From Phyllobacterium phragmitis (lineage in GTDB: Bacteria > Pseudomonadota > Alphaproteobacteria > Rhizobiales > Rhizobiaceae): a DNA stretch of 64,000 nt. Shown one piece after another: positions 47,028-56,573 of the stretch (within the stretch, counting starts at the first letter, position 1; the number at the start of each line of letters is the position of its first letter). Both the position numbers and the translations under genes were made by a program. The notes beneath the pieces were generated by a model, which saw only the letters and a program-made list of their open reading frames with translations, did no database searches and was not told the DNA's origin. The stretch lies in contig NZ_PVBR01000003.1 in NCBI RefSeq assembly GCF_002980495.1, positions 62,001-126,000 on the forward strand, written 5' to 3'.

Positions 47028-47786
47028 TTACCGCGCGAGCCATCCGCCATCGACCGGGATCACCGCGCCATGGATATAGCGCGCCGCCTTCGATGCCAGG
47101 AACACCGCGGCGCCGCCGATATCCGATGCCTCGCCCCAGCGTCCGGCCGGAATGCGCTTGAGGATATCGTCGTTGCGTTGCCGGTCGGCGCGCAGCGCCT
47201 CGGTATTGTTGGTGGCGATATAGCCCGGCGCGATGGCGTTGACATTGATGCCCTTCCCCGCCCATTCACAGGCAAGCAGCTTCGTCAGCCCGGCGACGCC
47301 GCTCTTCGAGGCCGTATAGGATGCAACGCGGATGCCGCCCTGGAAGGACAGCATCGAAGCGATATTGATGACCGTTCCCTCCGCCTTGCGGCTGAGGAGC
47401 CCACGGGCAAAAGCCTGACACAGGAAGAAGACGGACTTCAGATTGACATCCATCACCTCGTCCCAGTCGGCTTCCGTGAAATCCACCGCATCCGCCCGCC
47501 GGATGATACCGGCATTGTTGACGAGAATGTCGATGGCCCCATGTGCCTCGGCTGCGCCATCGAAGGCCTGGACGGCGCCATCCTTGTCGGCGAAATCGGC
47601 CAGGCATTCGAAACCCGTCGCGCCCGCTTCCTTCAGCTTGGCCAGCGTCTCGGCCATCGAGGACCGGCCGGCACAGATCACCTGCGCGCCGGCTTGACCA
47701 AGAGAAACCGCGATCGCCTGGCCAATGCCGGTATTTGCTCCCGTGACAAAGGCGCGGCGACCCGTGAGATCGAAGAGGTCGCTCAC
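47028..47786 (-). CDS. kduD: 2-deoxy-D-gluconate 3-dehydrogenase / 2-keto-3-deoxygluconate dehydrogenase KduD
   Basis: A 252-residue SDR: cofactor loop TGANTGIGQAIA near residues 15-26, NNAGIIRR near 88, catalytic YTASK near 156-160, ending IPVDGGWLAR. KduD converts 2,5-diketo-3-deoxygluconate to 2-keto-3-deoxygluconate. The start overlaps the kduI stop by four bases, which couples the two consecutive steps. Confidence 0.92.
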   Translation of the reverse strand: MSDLFDLTGRRAFVTGANTGIGQAIAVSLGQAGAQVICAGRSSMAETLAKLKEAGATGFECLADFADKDGAVQAFDGAAEAHGAIDILVNNAGIIRRADAVDFTEADWDEVMDVNLKSVFFLCQAFARGLLSRKAEGTVINIASMLSFQGGIRVASYTASKSGVAGLTKLLACEWAGKGINVNAIAPGYIATNNTEALRADRQRNDDILKRIPAGRWGEASDIGGAAVFLASKAARYIHGAVIPVDGGWLAR

Positions 47787-48610
47787 CGCATATCCTCCAT
47801 CTTCACCATGTCGACATCGCGGTAGTCGACATTGTCACCGGCCATCGCCCAGATGAACGTGTAGGAAGCGGTGCCCGCGCCGCAATGCACCGACCAGCCC
47901 GGAGAAAGGATCGCCTGCTCGTTCTTCACGACGAGATGCCGGGTTTCCGAAGGCTCGCCCATGAAATGGAAAACGCGCTGATCTTCCGGCAGGTCGAAAT
48001 AGAGATAGGCTTCCGAACGCCGGTCATGGACATGCGCCGGCATCGTGTTCCAGACGGAACCGTCGGCGAGCTTGGTCATTCCGACGACGAGCTGGCACGA
48101 TTCCATCACATCAGGGTGCACGAACTGGAATATGGAGCGCTCGTTGGACGTCGCCCGATCGCCAAGATCGAGGCGCTTGGCATCGGCGATCCGCACCAGC
48201 CGCGTCGGCAATGTGCGATGAGCGGGCGCGGAAAGGATGTAAAAGCGTGCGCCCTTTCCCGAAAATGTCAGTGCGCCGGCACCCATGCCGACATAAAGCA
48301 TGTCGCGATTGCCGAGTGCATGTTCGCTACCGCCGACGGAAACCGTACCCTCGCTGCCGACATTGACAATGACGGCTTCACGGCGATCGAGGAAGCCCGG
48401 CGTACCGGTTTCCTTGGCGGCATTGAGTTCCAGCGCGGTTGCACCCGGCACCGCGCCGCCGACGATCATGCGGTCGAGATGGCTGTAGACGAGATTGATC
48501 CTGCCCTCGATGAAAAGGTCTTCGATCAGGAACTCCTTGCGGAGCTCCGCCGTGTCGAGAATCTTTGCATGGCGCGGATCGATGGCCTGCCGTGTTTCGG
48601 TTTTCAGCAT
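47783..48610 (-). CDS. kduI: 5-keto-4-deoxyuronate isomerase KduI
   Basis: A 275-residue cupin-type isomerase. Zinc-ligand histidines appear in NTMPAHVHDRRSEAYLYFD near residue 195, and the family start is HAKILDTAELRKEFLIE. KduI isomerises 5-keto-4-deoxyuronate to 2,5-diketo-3-deoxygluconate. The ATG has AGGAGG before it, six codons inside the open frame. Next gene: kduD. Confidence 0.93.
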   Translation of the reverse strand: MLKTETRQAIDPRHAKILDTAELRKEFLIEDLFIEGRINLVYSHLDRMIVGGAVPGATALELNAAKETGTPGFLDRREAVIVNVGSEGTVSVGGSEHALGNRDMLYVGMGAGALTFSGKGARFYILSAPAHRTLPTRLVRIADAKRLDLGDRATSNERSIFQFVHPDVMESCQLVVGMTKLADGSVWNTMPAHVHDRRSEAYLYFDLPEDQRVFHFMGEPSETRHLVVKNEQAILSPGWSVHCGAGTASYTFIWAMAGDNVDYRDVDMVKMEDMR

Positions 48611-48649
48611 TTCTGCCTCCTGGTTCAACTGGATTGGGATTGGATATAA

Positions 48650-48970
48650 TCAGAGAAAATCGTCACGCCGCGGCGTGAATACGTCGATCAGCGTTCCCGG
48701 CTCGAGCGCCCGGCAGGAATGCACCGCGTTCGACGGTACGATCAGCGTATCGCCCGCCGCAATGATGTGCGCCACGCCATCGATGGTGAATTCAAAGCGG
48801 CCTTCGCGCACATAAGTCGCCTGGATATGGGGGTGATGGTGCGGCGTGCCGAACCCGTCAGGGCCGAAGCGGAACTCCACCAGCATCACCTCCGGCGTGT
48901 GGGAAAGCACGCGGCGGCTTACCCCTCCCCCCGTCTCCACCCATGGAAGAGCGTCTTGTCGATCCGTCAT
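48650..48970 (-). CDS. kdgF: Cupin protein for uronate ring opening, KdgF
   Basis: A 106-residue single-domain cupin. The metal-binding motif is PHHHPHIQATYVREGRFEF (residues 43-61), with a later His in SNAVHSCRAL. KdgF converts 4,5-unsaturated uronates to linear ketonized monosaccharides, upstream of KduI. The ATG was set to the one after GAGGTATGAA, 22 codons within the open frame, because the extra codons come from a palindromic repeat. Confidence 0.88.
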   Translation of the reverse strand: MTDRQDALPWVETGGGVSRRVLSHTPEVMLVEFRFGPDGFGTPHHHPHIQATYVREGRFEFTIDGVAHIIAAGDTLIVPSNAVHSCRALEPGTLIDVFTPRRDDFL

Positions 48971-48993
48971 TTCATACCTCGAATTAAGTTGGC

Positions 48994-49042
48994 GCATGAT
49001 GTCGCCCGAAAACCGCTTCACACTTTTCGGCATCATGCTCTA
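48994..49042. repeat. Palindromic repeat GCATGATG ... CATCATGC
   Basis: GCATGATG (48994-49001) and CATCATGC (49031-49038) are inverted around GCCCGAAAACCGCTTCACAC-type sequence. It is a repeat known widely in Rhizobium, Sinorhizobium and Brucella relatives. It lies between dctM and kdgF. The TAG stop of dctM is the end of the repeat (TAGAGCATGATG on the minus strand). Confidence 0.75.
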
Positions 49043-50320
49043 ATGAAAGAGTCTCGGCAGCCATAGCGACAGCGCCGGAATATAGGTGACCAGCATCAGC
49101 ACGGCGAGCGCACCGAAATAGAACGGCCATATCGAACGCACCGCCTCCCAGATTCTGATCTTGCCCACCGCGCAGCCGACGAAAAGCACCGCGCCAACCG
49201 GCGGCGTGCAAAGTCCTATACCGAGATTGAGGACGAGCAGAACGCCGAAATGCACCGGATCCATGCCATAGGCCTGCACGACCGGCAGGAAGATCGGGGT
49301 GGTGATGATGATCAGCGGCGACATGTCCATGAAGGTGCCGAGGAAGAGAAGCATCACATTGATCAGCAGAAAGATGACCAGCGGCTCGCTCGATATCGAC
49401 TGCATGAAGGCGATCATCGTCGCCGGCACGCGCAGGAAGGCGAGCAGCCAGCCAAAGGACGCGGCGCAGCCGATGATGAGCAGCACCATGGCCGTGGTCC
49501 GCACAGCCCCCATCGTCGCCTCGACGAAATCGGAAAGCGACATGGAGCGGTAGACGGTGAGCGTTATAAGCGCGGCATAGAGAATGGCGATGCAGGAGCT
49601 TTCCGTTGCAGTGAAAACGCCGGAGCGCACGCCGCCGAAAATGATGCCGATCAGGATCAGTCCGGGAATGGCGGCCACCGCGAATTGCGCAACCGCCACC
49701 CAGCCCGGAAACTGTCCGAGCGGATAGCCGCGTTTTGTGGCAACCGCCCAGGCGGCGATCATCAGGACGATTGCCAGCAGGATGCCCGGTATGATGCCGG
49801 CGGTGAAGAGGTCGGCGATCGAAATCATGCCGCCGGCCGAGATCGAATAGATGATCATATTGTGCGAGGGCGGGATCATCAGCGCGATGATGGCGCTGGT
49901 GACTGTGACATTGACGGCGTAATCGACGCCATAGCCGCGCGCCTTCATTTGCGGGATCATCAGACCGCCGATGGCCGAGGCGTCTGCCACGGCTGACCCG
50001 GAGATGCCGCCGAACAATGTCGAGGCGGCGATGTTCACCTGCCCCAGACCGCCACGCAGATGGCCGAACAGGGAACCCGCAAAAGCGACCAGCCGCTGCG
50101 CGATACCGCCGCGCACCATGAGATCGCCGGCATAGATGAAGAACGGGATCGCCATCAGCGCGAAGGTACTGACACCGGCATTCATGCGCTGGAAAACCAC
50201 CACGGGAGGAATGCCGAGATAAAGAACCGTGGCAAAGGATGCGATCCCGAGGCAAAACGCGATTGGCGTCCCGATCAGGAGAAGCACGACGAACGAACCG
50301 AAAAGAACTGTTAGCGCCAT
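49040..50320 (-). CDS. dctM: TRAP transporter large permease, DctM family
   Basis: A 426-residue inner-membrane protein with about 12 membrane segments. DctM hallmarks are GGISGSAVADASAIGGLMIPQMK and STPPVGAVLF-like GLCTPPVGAVLFVGC near the C-terminus. It forms the ion-driven channel with DctQ. In the uronate operon with uxaC and kdu genes, so hexuronates are the likely cargo. The gene symbol is a family name. Confidence 0.92.
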   Translation of the reverse strand: MALTVLFGSFVVLLLIGTPIAFCLGIASFATVLYLGIPPVVVFQRMNAGVSTFALMAIPFFIYAGDLMVRGGIAQRLVAFAGSLFGHLRGGLGQVNIAASTLFGGISGSAVADASAIGGLMIPQMKARGYGVDYAVNVTVTSAIIALMIPPSHNMIIYSISAGGMISIADLFTAGIIPGILLAIVLMIAAWAVATKRGYPLGQFPGWVAVAQFAVAAIPGLILIGIIFGGVRSGVFTATESSCIAILYAALITLTVYRSMSLSDFVEATMGAVRTTAMVLLIIGCAASFGWLLAFLRVPATMIAFMQSISSEPLVIFLLINVMLLFLGTFMDMSPLIIITTPIFLPVVQAYGMDPVHFGVLLVLNLGIGLCTPPVGAVLFVGCAVGKIRIWEAVRSIWPFYFGALAVLMLVTYIPALSLWLPRLFH

Positions 50321-50332
50321 TGATCCGGTCCT

Positions 50333-50854
50333 TCAGGCCGTTGCGTCGAGCATCTCGACGTCGAATGTCTCCTGGCCGGAAAAGCGGCGCGCAAGACGTT
50401 CGAGCGTGAAAAGAACGATGAGAATGCCGCCGCCGAGGATCGGCAGATAATCGACGCCGACCGGCAGGCCGAGCGAGGGCATCACTGCCGACCATGTGCC
50501 GCGGGTCAGATCGAAGCCATACCAGACCATACCGGCGCCGAAGAACAGAACCGCGATATCGCTGATCGAGCGCAGGACCGCCTTGCCTTTCTCCGGCAGC
50601 AGGAAAAGCACGACGTCAAAACCGAGATGGTAGCCTTCACGCACGCCGACGGCGGCGCCCAGGAAGATGAACCAGTTCATCAGCAGGATGGATAACGGCT
50701 CGGTCCAGCTTGGCGAGGCGTTGAGTACATAACGCGACCACACCTGCCAGCCGGTGAACACCGTCATCAGGACGAGCCCGATACCGGCCACCCAAAGCGC
50801 AAGCATCGAGATGCGGGATAAGACGGCTGCACTTTGCCGTATGGCGGTCTGCAT
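50333..50854 (-). CDS. dctQ: TRAP transporter small permease, DctQ family
   Basis: A 173-residue protein with four membrane segments; the stretch WSRYVLNASPSWTEPLSILLMNWFIFLG is typical of DctQ. It is 12 bases from dctM. The gap to dctP holds two hairpins. Confidence 0.9.
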   Translation of the reverse strand: MQTAIRQSAAVLSRISMLALWVAGIGLVLMTVFTGWQVWSRYVLNASPSWTEPLSILLMNWFIFLGAAVGVREGYHLGFDVVLFLLPEKGKAVLRSISDIAVLFFGAGMVWYGFDLTRGTWSAVMPSLGLPVGVDYLPILGGGILIVLFTLERLARRFSGQETFDVEMLDATA

Positions 50855-50962
50855 GACACGATCCTTGGTGTATTCTCGAATGATGCGATGACGCGTCTCG
50901 TACCCTCACGACATGCTCTCCCCGTGGTTCGGGGGAGAAAGCGTCATAGCATGATTGGCATT

Positions 50963-51013
50963 CTCTCCCGCTCGCTCGCGGGAGAGCTTGCGAGAGGGCG
51001 TGGCCCTCTCGCA
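50963..51013 (-). terminator. Two intercistronic hairpins between dctP and dctQ
   Basis: TGCGAGAGGGC (50989-50999) pairs with GCCCTCTCGCA (51003-51013) over a 3-base loop, directly after the dctP stop. CTCTCCCGC (50963-50971) pairs with GCGGGAGAG (50978-50986). Both stems are perfect. Partial termination or 3'-end protection of dctP mRNA is likely. Confidence 0.6.
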
Positions 51014-51020
51014 GCTGTGC

Positions 51021-52007
51021 TTACTGTGTCTCCTGTATACGCTTCACGAGATCCTTCAACACATCGGTATTGGCGAATTTCTCGTAGACCGGCTTCATGG
51101 CGTCGATAAAAGGCTGCTTGTCGGGGTTTGTGACCTGAACGCCGGCGGCTTCAACGATCTTTTGCGACTCGATCTCCTTGGCGTCCCAAAGCTCGCGCAT
51201 CTTGCCAACGGATTCCTTCGCCGCTTCGCGCACCGCCTGCTGATCTTCCGGCGAGAGCTTGTCCCAGCTCTTCTTCGACATCACCAGCACTTCCGGCGAC
51301 ATGGAATGCTCGTCGAGGGAATAATATTTTGCGACCTCGTAATGCTTCGAGGATTCATAGCTCGGCCAATTGTTCTCCGCCCCGTCGATGAGCCCCGTCT
51401 GGATGCCGGAATAGACCTCGCCATAAGCCATCGGCGTGGCATTGGCGCCGAGCGCGTTCACCATGTCGACGAAGAGATCCGACTGGATGACGCGGAACTT
51501 CATTCCCTTCAGATCGTCAATCGTATTGATCGGTTTCTTGGAATTATAAAAGGAACGCGCACCGGAATCGTAGAAGACGAGGCCGATCAGCCCCTGCGCC
51601 TCGAAGGCCTTCAGGATGTCGTCGCCGATGGGGCCGTCCATCACCTTGCGCATATGTTCCTTCGAACGGAATATATATGGCAGCGACGGAGCGATCGTTT
51701 CGGGTACGATGCCGTTGAACGGGGCCATGTTGACGCGGTTGAGATCGATGACGCCGAACTGCGTCTGCTCGATGGTTTCCTTCTCCTCGCCGAGCTGGTG
51801 TGAATGGAAAACCTCGATGCCGATACGGCCCTCGGTCTTCTCCTTCAAAAGCTCACCCATATATTTGACGGCTTCCACGGTCGGATAGCCATCGGGATGG
51901 GTGTCGGCGGATTTCAGCACCAGTTCCTGCGCCCCTGCGGCGACAATCGTCGCCAGCAGCGATGCAGACAGCGCTAGTGCGGCACTGAACTTTCCAAGAT
52001 GTTTCAT
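51021..52007 (-). CDS. dctP: TRAP transporter solute-binding protein, DctP family (uronate type)
   Basis: A 328-residue periplasmic protein with a Sec signal peptide (cleavage near AAGA-QE). The family motifs are [33 protein letters not shown] and the Arg-containing cleft [23 protein letters not shown]. Related TRAP proteins bind glucuronate and galacturonate, in accord with the gene context. The ATG was set after GGGAGGAG, 32 codons into the open frame. Confidence 0.9.
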   Translation of the reverse strand: MKHLGKFSAALALSASLLATIVAAGAQELVLKSADTHPDGYPTVEAVKYMGELLKEKTEGRIGIEVFHSHQLGEEKETIEQTQFGVIDLNRVNMAPFNGIVPETIAPSLPYIFRSKEHMRKVMDGPIGDDILKAFEAQGLIGLVFYDSGARSFYNSKKPINTIDDLKGMKFRVIQSDLFVDMVNALGANATPMAYGEVYSGIQTGLIDGAENNWPSYESSKHYEVAKYYSLDEHSMSPEVLVMSKKSWDKLSPEDQQAVREAAKESVGKMRELWDAKEIESQKIVEAAGVQVTNPDKQPFIDAMKPVYEKFANTDVLKDLVKRIQETQ

Positions 52008-52057
52008 GTCTTCTCCTCCCAATTGAGCATTGTGCCCCCGTTGACAAATCACTGGCC

Positions 52058-52153
52058 TTAGAGCGCCGTGCATCCAATTGGACGCACAAAGGACGCGTCT
52101 CAAGTCTTTGAATCTACGGATCCTGCGTTCCGAAAATCGATTCCGATTTTCGG
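52058..52153. repeat. Two-part palindromic repeat between uxaC and dctP
   Basis: The first part, from TTAGAGCGCCGTGC, is a hairpin GTGC-AT-CCAATTGG-AC-GCAC. The second is CCGAAAATCGATTCCGATTT with its mirror, preceded by GAATCTACGGAT. The block is typical of Rhizobiales intergenic repeats and shares its second part with the repeat at 9870. It is transcribed if uxaC and dctP share an operon. Confidence 0.7.
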
Positions 52154-52173
52154 GCCGATGCTGTAGCCAGTCA

Positions 52174-53616
52174 TCAAAGCCTGTAAGCCTCCTTCACAAG
52201 CCGATAGGTCAAATCATGCGCAACCTCATAGGCTTCGTCCTCACGAAGCCTGCCCGTGACCACCAACTCCGCCAGATAGGCGCAGTCGACCCGGCGCGCG
52301 ACGTCGTGGCGAGCGGGGATCGAGCAAAAGGCACGGGTGTCGTCATTGAAGCCGACGGTGTTGTAGAAGCCCGCCGTCTCCGTCGTCAGTTCACGAAAGC
52401 GCCGCATGCCCTCCGCGCTGTCGAAGAACCACCATGCGGGCCCGAGCTTCAGGCATGGATAGACGCCGGCGAGCGGCGCAAGCTCGCGCGAATACGCAGT
52501 CTCGTCGAGCGTGAACAGGATGACGGAAAGGCCAGGCTCGGTGCCGACAGCGTCGAGCATCGGCTTGAGCGCCCGCACATAATCCGTCCGCATCGGGATA
52601 TCGAACCCCTTGTCGCGGCCGAAGCGCGTGAAAATCGACTTCGAATGGCTGCGCCAGGATCCCGGATGGATCTGCATCACCAGGCCGTCATCAAGGCTCA
52701 TGCGCGCCATTTCGGTCAGCATATGGCCACGAAAAGCATCCGCTTCCTCGGCGGAAATGGTGCCTTTGATCGCCTTTTGATATAGCCGCTCAGCTTCGCC
52801 GCGATCGAGATTTTCCGTGCGCGCCGTCGCATGGCCATGGTCCGTCGAGGTCGCGCCAAACGACTTGAAAAAGCTGCGGCGGATGCGGTGCGCGTCGAGA
52901 TAACCGGCGAAATTACCGATATCCGCACCGGAAAGTTCGCCGAAACGCTCGATATTGCGCTGGAAATCCTGAAACTCCGGATCGACGACCGCATCGGGCC
53001 GATAGGCGGTGATCACCCGTCCCTTCCAGCCGGATTCCGCGATCTCTTTATGCCAGCGAAGATCGTCGAGCGGGCTTTCCGTGGTGGCGATCACCTCGAT
53101 GTTGAAGCGCTCGAAAAGCGCCCGCGGACGGTAGTCGGGCTGTGCCAGCCGCTCGGCAATGCGCTCATAATAGAAATCCGCCGTCTTCGCCGACAGCACC
53201 ACATCGATGTCGAACAGCGTTGCGAAGGCATGATCGAGCCAAATGCGCGTCGGAGTTCCGCGGAACAGGTAATAGTTTTCCGCAAAGCGCCGCCATATCT
53301 TGCGGCTGTCGGTTTCGACCGGGGCGCCATCCAGCGTCGGAACGCCCAGCTCTTCGAGCTTCACGCCCTGGCTGAACAACATGCGGAAGACATAGTGGTC
53401 CGGCACCACGAAGAGCTCGGCAGGGTCGGGAAACGCCTCGTTTTCAGCATACCAGCGTGGATCGGTGTGACCGTGCGGGCTGATAACAGGCAGATCGCGG
53501 ATATGGGCATAAAGACCCCGCGCGACAGCGCGAGCGCCGGGATCCGCCGGAAAAAGCCGATCCTCGTCCAGCAGCCGCTGTTCACGCCCTTGCGCGCTTT
53601 GCTGCGCTATCGACAT
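52174..53616 (-). CDS. uxaC: Uronate isomerase UxaC
   Basis: A 480-residue amidohydrolase-fold isomerase. The N-terminal metal motif is [15 protein letters not shown] and the C-terminal region is [23 protein letters not shown], followed by [14 protein letters not shown]. UxaC interconverts glucuronate and fructuronate, or galacturonate and tagaturonate. The ATG at 53616 is six codons after a TTG and follows GGGAGGG. It is the first gene of uxaC-dctPQM-kdgF-kduI-kduD; UxaB/UxuB are not nearby. Confidence 0.93.
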   Translation of the reverse strand: MSIAQQSAQGREQRLLDEDRLFPADPGARAVARGLYAHIRDLPVISPHGHTDPRWYAENEAFPDPAELFVVPDHYVFRMLFSQGVKLEELGVPTLDGAPVETDSRKIWRRFAENYYLFRGTPTRIWLDHAFATLFDIDVVLSAKTADFYYERIAERLAQPDYRPRALFERFNIEVIATTESPLDDLRWHKEIAESGWKGRVITAYRPDAVVDPEFQDFQRNIERFGELSGADIGNFAGYLDAHRIRRSFFKSFGATSTDHGHATARTENLDRGEAERLYQKAIKGTISAEEADAFRGHMLTEMARMSLDDGLVMQIHPGSWRSHSKSIFTRFGRDKGFDIPMRTDYVRALKPMLDAVGTEPGLSVILFTLDETAYSRELAPLAGVYPCLKLGPAWWFFDSAEGMRRFRELTTETAGFYNTVGFNDDTRAFCSIPARHDVARRVDCAYLAELVVTGRLREDEAYEVAHDLTYRLVKEAYRL

Positions 53617-53743
53617 CCAGGCTGTCCCTCCCAAGCAGGTTTATCGGCATCCGTCGGAGACCGGAAAATTCGGCCTCGCCGGTGACTGTTCTTCTTAGTA
53701 AAAACTGGTATGGTAGATTTGTAAATAGGGAAAACGGATCTGA

Positions 53744-54520
53744 ATGGACATACTTTCGACCAAGGGCGAAAAGCTGGCGGAAAGGCCGGAAACAGGTGAT
53801 CCGACCATCGCAGACCGCGTGTTCACGACGCTGCATTCGGCCATTTTGACCTTGCAGATGCCGCCCGGCTCCAAGTTTTCGGAAGCCGAGATCGCCAAGC
53901 AGCTCGGTGTGTCGCGCCAGCCGGTGCGCGAAGCATTCATCCGGCTCGCGCAGATCGAGTTCGTCCGCATCCAGCCGAAACGCGCCACCGAAGTTTGCAA
54001 GATTTCCGAGGCCGCCGTCCTTAACGCGCGTTTCATCCGCGAGGCGTTGGAGGCAGCGGTCGTCAGGGACGCATGTGAGAACTGCTCCGACGAGCTGATC
54101 GATCAGCTGGAGGATATTGTCGAGCGCCAGCGCAAGGCGGTCGCCGTCAACGAACGCGAGCTTTTCCACGATCTCGACGACGCTTTTCACCGCTCTATCG
54201 CCGAAGGGTCGGGCCGCGGCCTCGTCTGGACGCTGATCAATGAGCAGAAGGCGCAGATGGACCGGGTGCGCTATCTCAGCCTCGCCTTCAACGAACCCGT
54301 CGTCATCAGGGAACACGCCGCCATCATCGATGCCCTGCGCGACCGCGCCACATCACGCGCCGAAACGGCGATGCGCCACCATTTGTCACGGATCAATTCG
54401 CTGATTGCCGTGCTGCGCCAGCAGCATCCACAGTATTTTGCTGCGACGCAAGCGGTTCAGGGGACGGACGCCGGCCCCCTGAACCTGAGAGTACCCGCGC
54501 TGGTCAAGCCGGCGCGGTGA
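53744..54520 (+). CDS. GntR family regulator, FadR/FCD subfamily, of the uronate operon
   Basis: A 258-residue regulator. The winged helix is at residues 20-85 (GSKFSEAEIAKQLGVSRQPVREAFIRLA). The FCD domain follows, with candidate ligands in ELFHDLDDAFHRSIAE and HHLSRIN. It is divergent from uxaC, with TGGTATGGTA just upstream as a possible site, though no clear palindrome is seen. Uronate-responsive GntR proteins such as ExuR/UxuR have this build. Its 3' end overlaps tctA by 17 bases. Confidence 0.87.
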   Translation: MDILSTKGEKLAERPETGDPTIADRVFTTLHSAILTLQMPPGSKFSEAEIAKQLGVSRQPVREAFIRLAQIEFVRIQPKRATEVCKISEAAVLNARFIREALEAAVVRDACENCSDELIDQLEDIVERQRKAVAVNERELFHDLDDAFHRSIAEGSGRGLVWTLINEQKAQMDRVRYLSLAFNEPVVIREHAAIIDALRDRATSRAETAMRHHLSRINSLIAVLRQQHPQYFAATQAVQGTDAGPLNLRVPALVKPAR

Positions 54521-56012
54521 TCTTCAGCCTTTTCTTTGCACGCCGGGCCAGGATTAGCGGAAGAACGGCCATTCCAGCGGCAAGCACCCATAGCACCAGG
54601 GAAATCTTGCTCTGGAACAGAATGGAGACGTCTCCGCCGCTGATCGCCAGCGCATTGCGCAGATTGATCTCCATGACATGGCCAAGAACGAAGCCGAGGA
54701 TGATCGGCGCCATATCGAAGCCGAGCTTGCGCAACAGCCAGCCTACCATGCCGATCGCCAGCATCAGCAGGACCGCGAAGCTCGAAGCGTGGGTCGAATA
54801 GACGCCGACGATCGACAGCACCAGAATGCCGGGAACGAGCAGCCAGTTGGGAACCGTCAGCACCCGGGCGAACAGATTGACGAGTGGCAGGTTGAGGATC
54901 AAGAGTATGATATTGCCGATGAACAGCGAGGCAACGAGGCCGCCGACGATTTCCGGACGCTCGGTAAGCAGCATCGGACCGGGCTGGATATTGTACAGCA
55001 TCAGCGCGCCGAGCATGACGGCAGTGGTGCCTGAGCCCGGTACGCCGAGCGTCAGCATCGGCACGAACGCGCCGCAGGCCGTGGCGTTGTTCGCCGCTTC
55101 CGGTGCTGCGAGACCGCGCATGTCGCCCTTGCCGAAAGTGCCCTCGGTGTCGGACAGGCGCTTGGCGGTGGTATAGGCGATCGCGCTCGAAACCGATGCG
55201 CCGGTTCCCGGCAGGACACCGACGACAAAGCCGATGACGGAACTGCGCAAGGCGGTGCCGACGGATTTGCGGACATCGTCAGCCCGCACGATTATCCGCC
55301 CGAGTTTCTTGATGACGGTAAAGCCCGATGCCTGGTTTTCAAGGATGAGGAGCGCTTCCGAGATCGAGAACAACCCGATCACCAGAACCACGAATTCGAT
55401 GCCGTCACCCAGTTCCGGCTCGTTGAAGGTGAAGCGGTAGGCGCCGGACGTCGCGTCGAGACCGACCGTGGCGAGCATCAGCCCGAGCGTGCAGCCGATC
55501 AGCGTTTTCACCGGCTGGCTGCCGACCATCGAACCGAGTGTGGCGAAGGCGAAAACCATGAGCACGAAATATTCCGCCGGTCCGAAGCCGATGGCAAGGC
55601 TGGCAAGCAGCGGCGCAAACAGCGCCAGACCGGTTGCACCGATCATGCCGCCGACGAAGGACGAAAGCCCGCTCAGCATCAAAGCCTCGCCGGCGCGCCC
55701 CTGACGCGCAAGCGGATAGCCGTCGAGAGCGCTCATCACGGCGCCGGCGTCTCCCGGTACGTTGAGCAGGATGGACGAAATCCGGCCGCCATATTCGGCG
55801 CCGCAATAGATCGAAGCCAGCAGGATCATCGTGCTTTCGGCCGGCAGGCCCATCGTGTAGGCGATCGGCAAAAGCAGCGCGATGCCGTTGATGGGACCGA
55901 TCGCCGGCAACGCGCCGACCATCGTGCCGATGAAACAGCCGATGAAGCCGATCGCCAGGTTCTGGAATGTGAGGGCAACGGCAAAGCCGCCCCAGAGATA
56001 TTCAAGGTTCAT
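54504..56012 (-). CDS. tctA: Tripartite tricarboxylate transporter large permease, TctA family
   Basis: A 502-residue inner-membrane protein with about 12 membrane segments and two family repeats: MVGALPAIGPINGIALLLP near residue 32 and VGVLPGTGASVSSAIAYTTAK near residue 258. It acts with TctB and TctC as a proton or sodium symporter. It is convergent and overlaps by 17 bases with the GntR gene. Substrate not known; citrate and other carboxylates are usual. Confidence 0.92.
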   Translation of the reverse strand: MNLEYLWGGFAVALTFQNLAIGFIGCFIGTMVGALPAIGPINGIALLLPIAYTMGLPAESTMILLASIYCGAEYGGRISSILLNVPGDAGAVMSALDGYPLARQGRAGEALMLSGLSSFVGGMIGATGLALFAPLLASLAIGFGPAEYFVLMVFAFATLGSMVGSQPVKTLIGCTLGLMLATVGLDATSGAYRFTFNEPELGDGIEFVVLVIGLFSISEALLILENQASGFTVIKKLGRIIVRADDVRKSVGTALRSSVIGFVVGVLPGTGASVSSAIAYTTAKRLSDTEGTFGKGDMRGLAAPEAANNATACGAFVPMLTLGVPGSGTTAVMLGALMLYNIQPGPMLLTERPEIVGGLVASLFIGNIILLILNLPLVNLFARVLTVPNWLLVPGILVLSIVGVYSTHASSFAVLLMLAIGMVGWLLRKLGFDMAPIILGFVLGHVMEINLRNALAISGGDVSILFQSKISLVLWVLAAGMAVLPLILARRAKKRLKITAPA

Positions 56013-56045
56013 GGAAATATCCTCGGTCAGTTTCCCGCCTGCCGC

Positions 56046-56504
56046 TCAGCCGAAAAGCGCGCCTTTCGGCAAATAGACGTCGAGCAGATAAGAGAAGACG
56101 AACCACCACAGGAGGGCGTGCCCGGCTGCACCGATCAGCGCCTTGCGCAACGGCGCTCCGAAAATCCATCCGATTCCCGCCGTCAGCACAAAGATCGACA
56201 CTGCAAACCCAAGCGGTTCTAGAAGAAGCACGGCAACAATGATGAACGCCGGCACAGCCAGGGTTTTGAGCAGAAGCGAACCGGTTGGAAACGGCTCCGT
56301 CAGGCCCGGCTTCCTCAAATGGAACAGGCACAACACCGCAAGGATGATCGCCAGCATCACCGGTATGACGCGTGGCCCCAGCGGATCGGAAGCGAAGGCA
56401 TATTCGATCCGGCTGCCGCCGATGCCATAGGCGACCGCCAGAAGCAGAAGACAGACGCCGCCTATTCGACCGGCGCGGGAAGCGGTTTTCGTTTTGTCCG
56501 ACAT
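56046..56504 (-). CDS. tctB: Tripartite tricarboxylate transporter small permease, TctB family
   Basis: A 152-residue protein with four membrane segments (GGVCLLLLAVAYGIGG, IPVMLAIILAVLCLF, LAVPAFIIVAVLLLE, LLWWFVFSYLLDVYL). The ATG was chosen after ACGGAGAAA; one five codons upstream is possible. It is separated from tctC by a strong hairpin and from tctA by 33 bases. Confidence 0.88.
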   Translation of the reverse strand: MSDKTKTASRAGRIGGVCLLLLAVAYGIGGSRIEYAFASDPLGPRVIPVMLAIILAVLCLFHLRKPGLTEPFPTGSLLLKTLAVPAFIIVAVLLLEPLGFAVSIFVLTAGIGWIFGAPLRKALIGAAGHALLWWFVFSYLLDVYLPKGALFG

Positions 56505-56534
56505 CGATTTCTCCGTCATTCGCGCAACCAGGAC

Positions 56535-56566
56535 AAGGCGGTCCGCCGATACCGGCGGACCGCCTT
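56535..56566 (-). terminator. Strong hairpin between tctC and tctB
   Basis: AAGGCGGTCCGCCG pairs perfectly with CGGCGGACCGCCTT over the loop ATAC. With its 14-base GC-rich stem it is the strongest hairpin in the window. It lies 8 bases after the tctC stop. Partial termination would yield more TctC than TctBA. Confidence 0.75.
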
Positions 56567-56573
56567 ATGTGGT

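Noticed and set aside
51967-51977. GACAGCGCTAG inside the dctP signal-peptide coding region, resembling the operator at 25266
   Set aside because: It is a single partial copy within codons for Ala-Leu-Ser residues; most likely chance.
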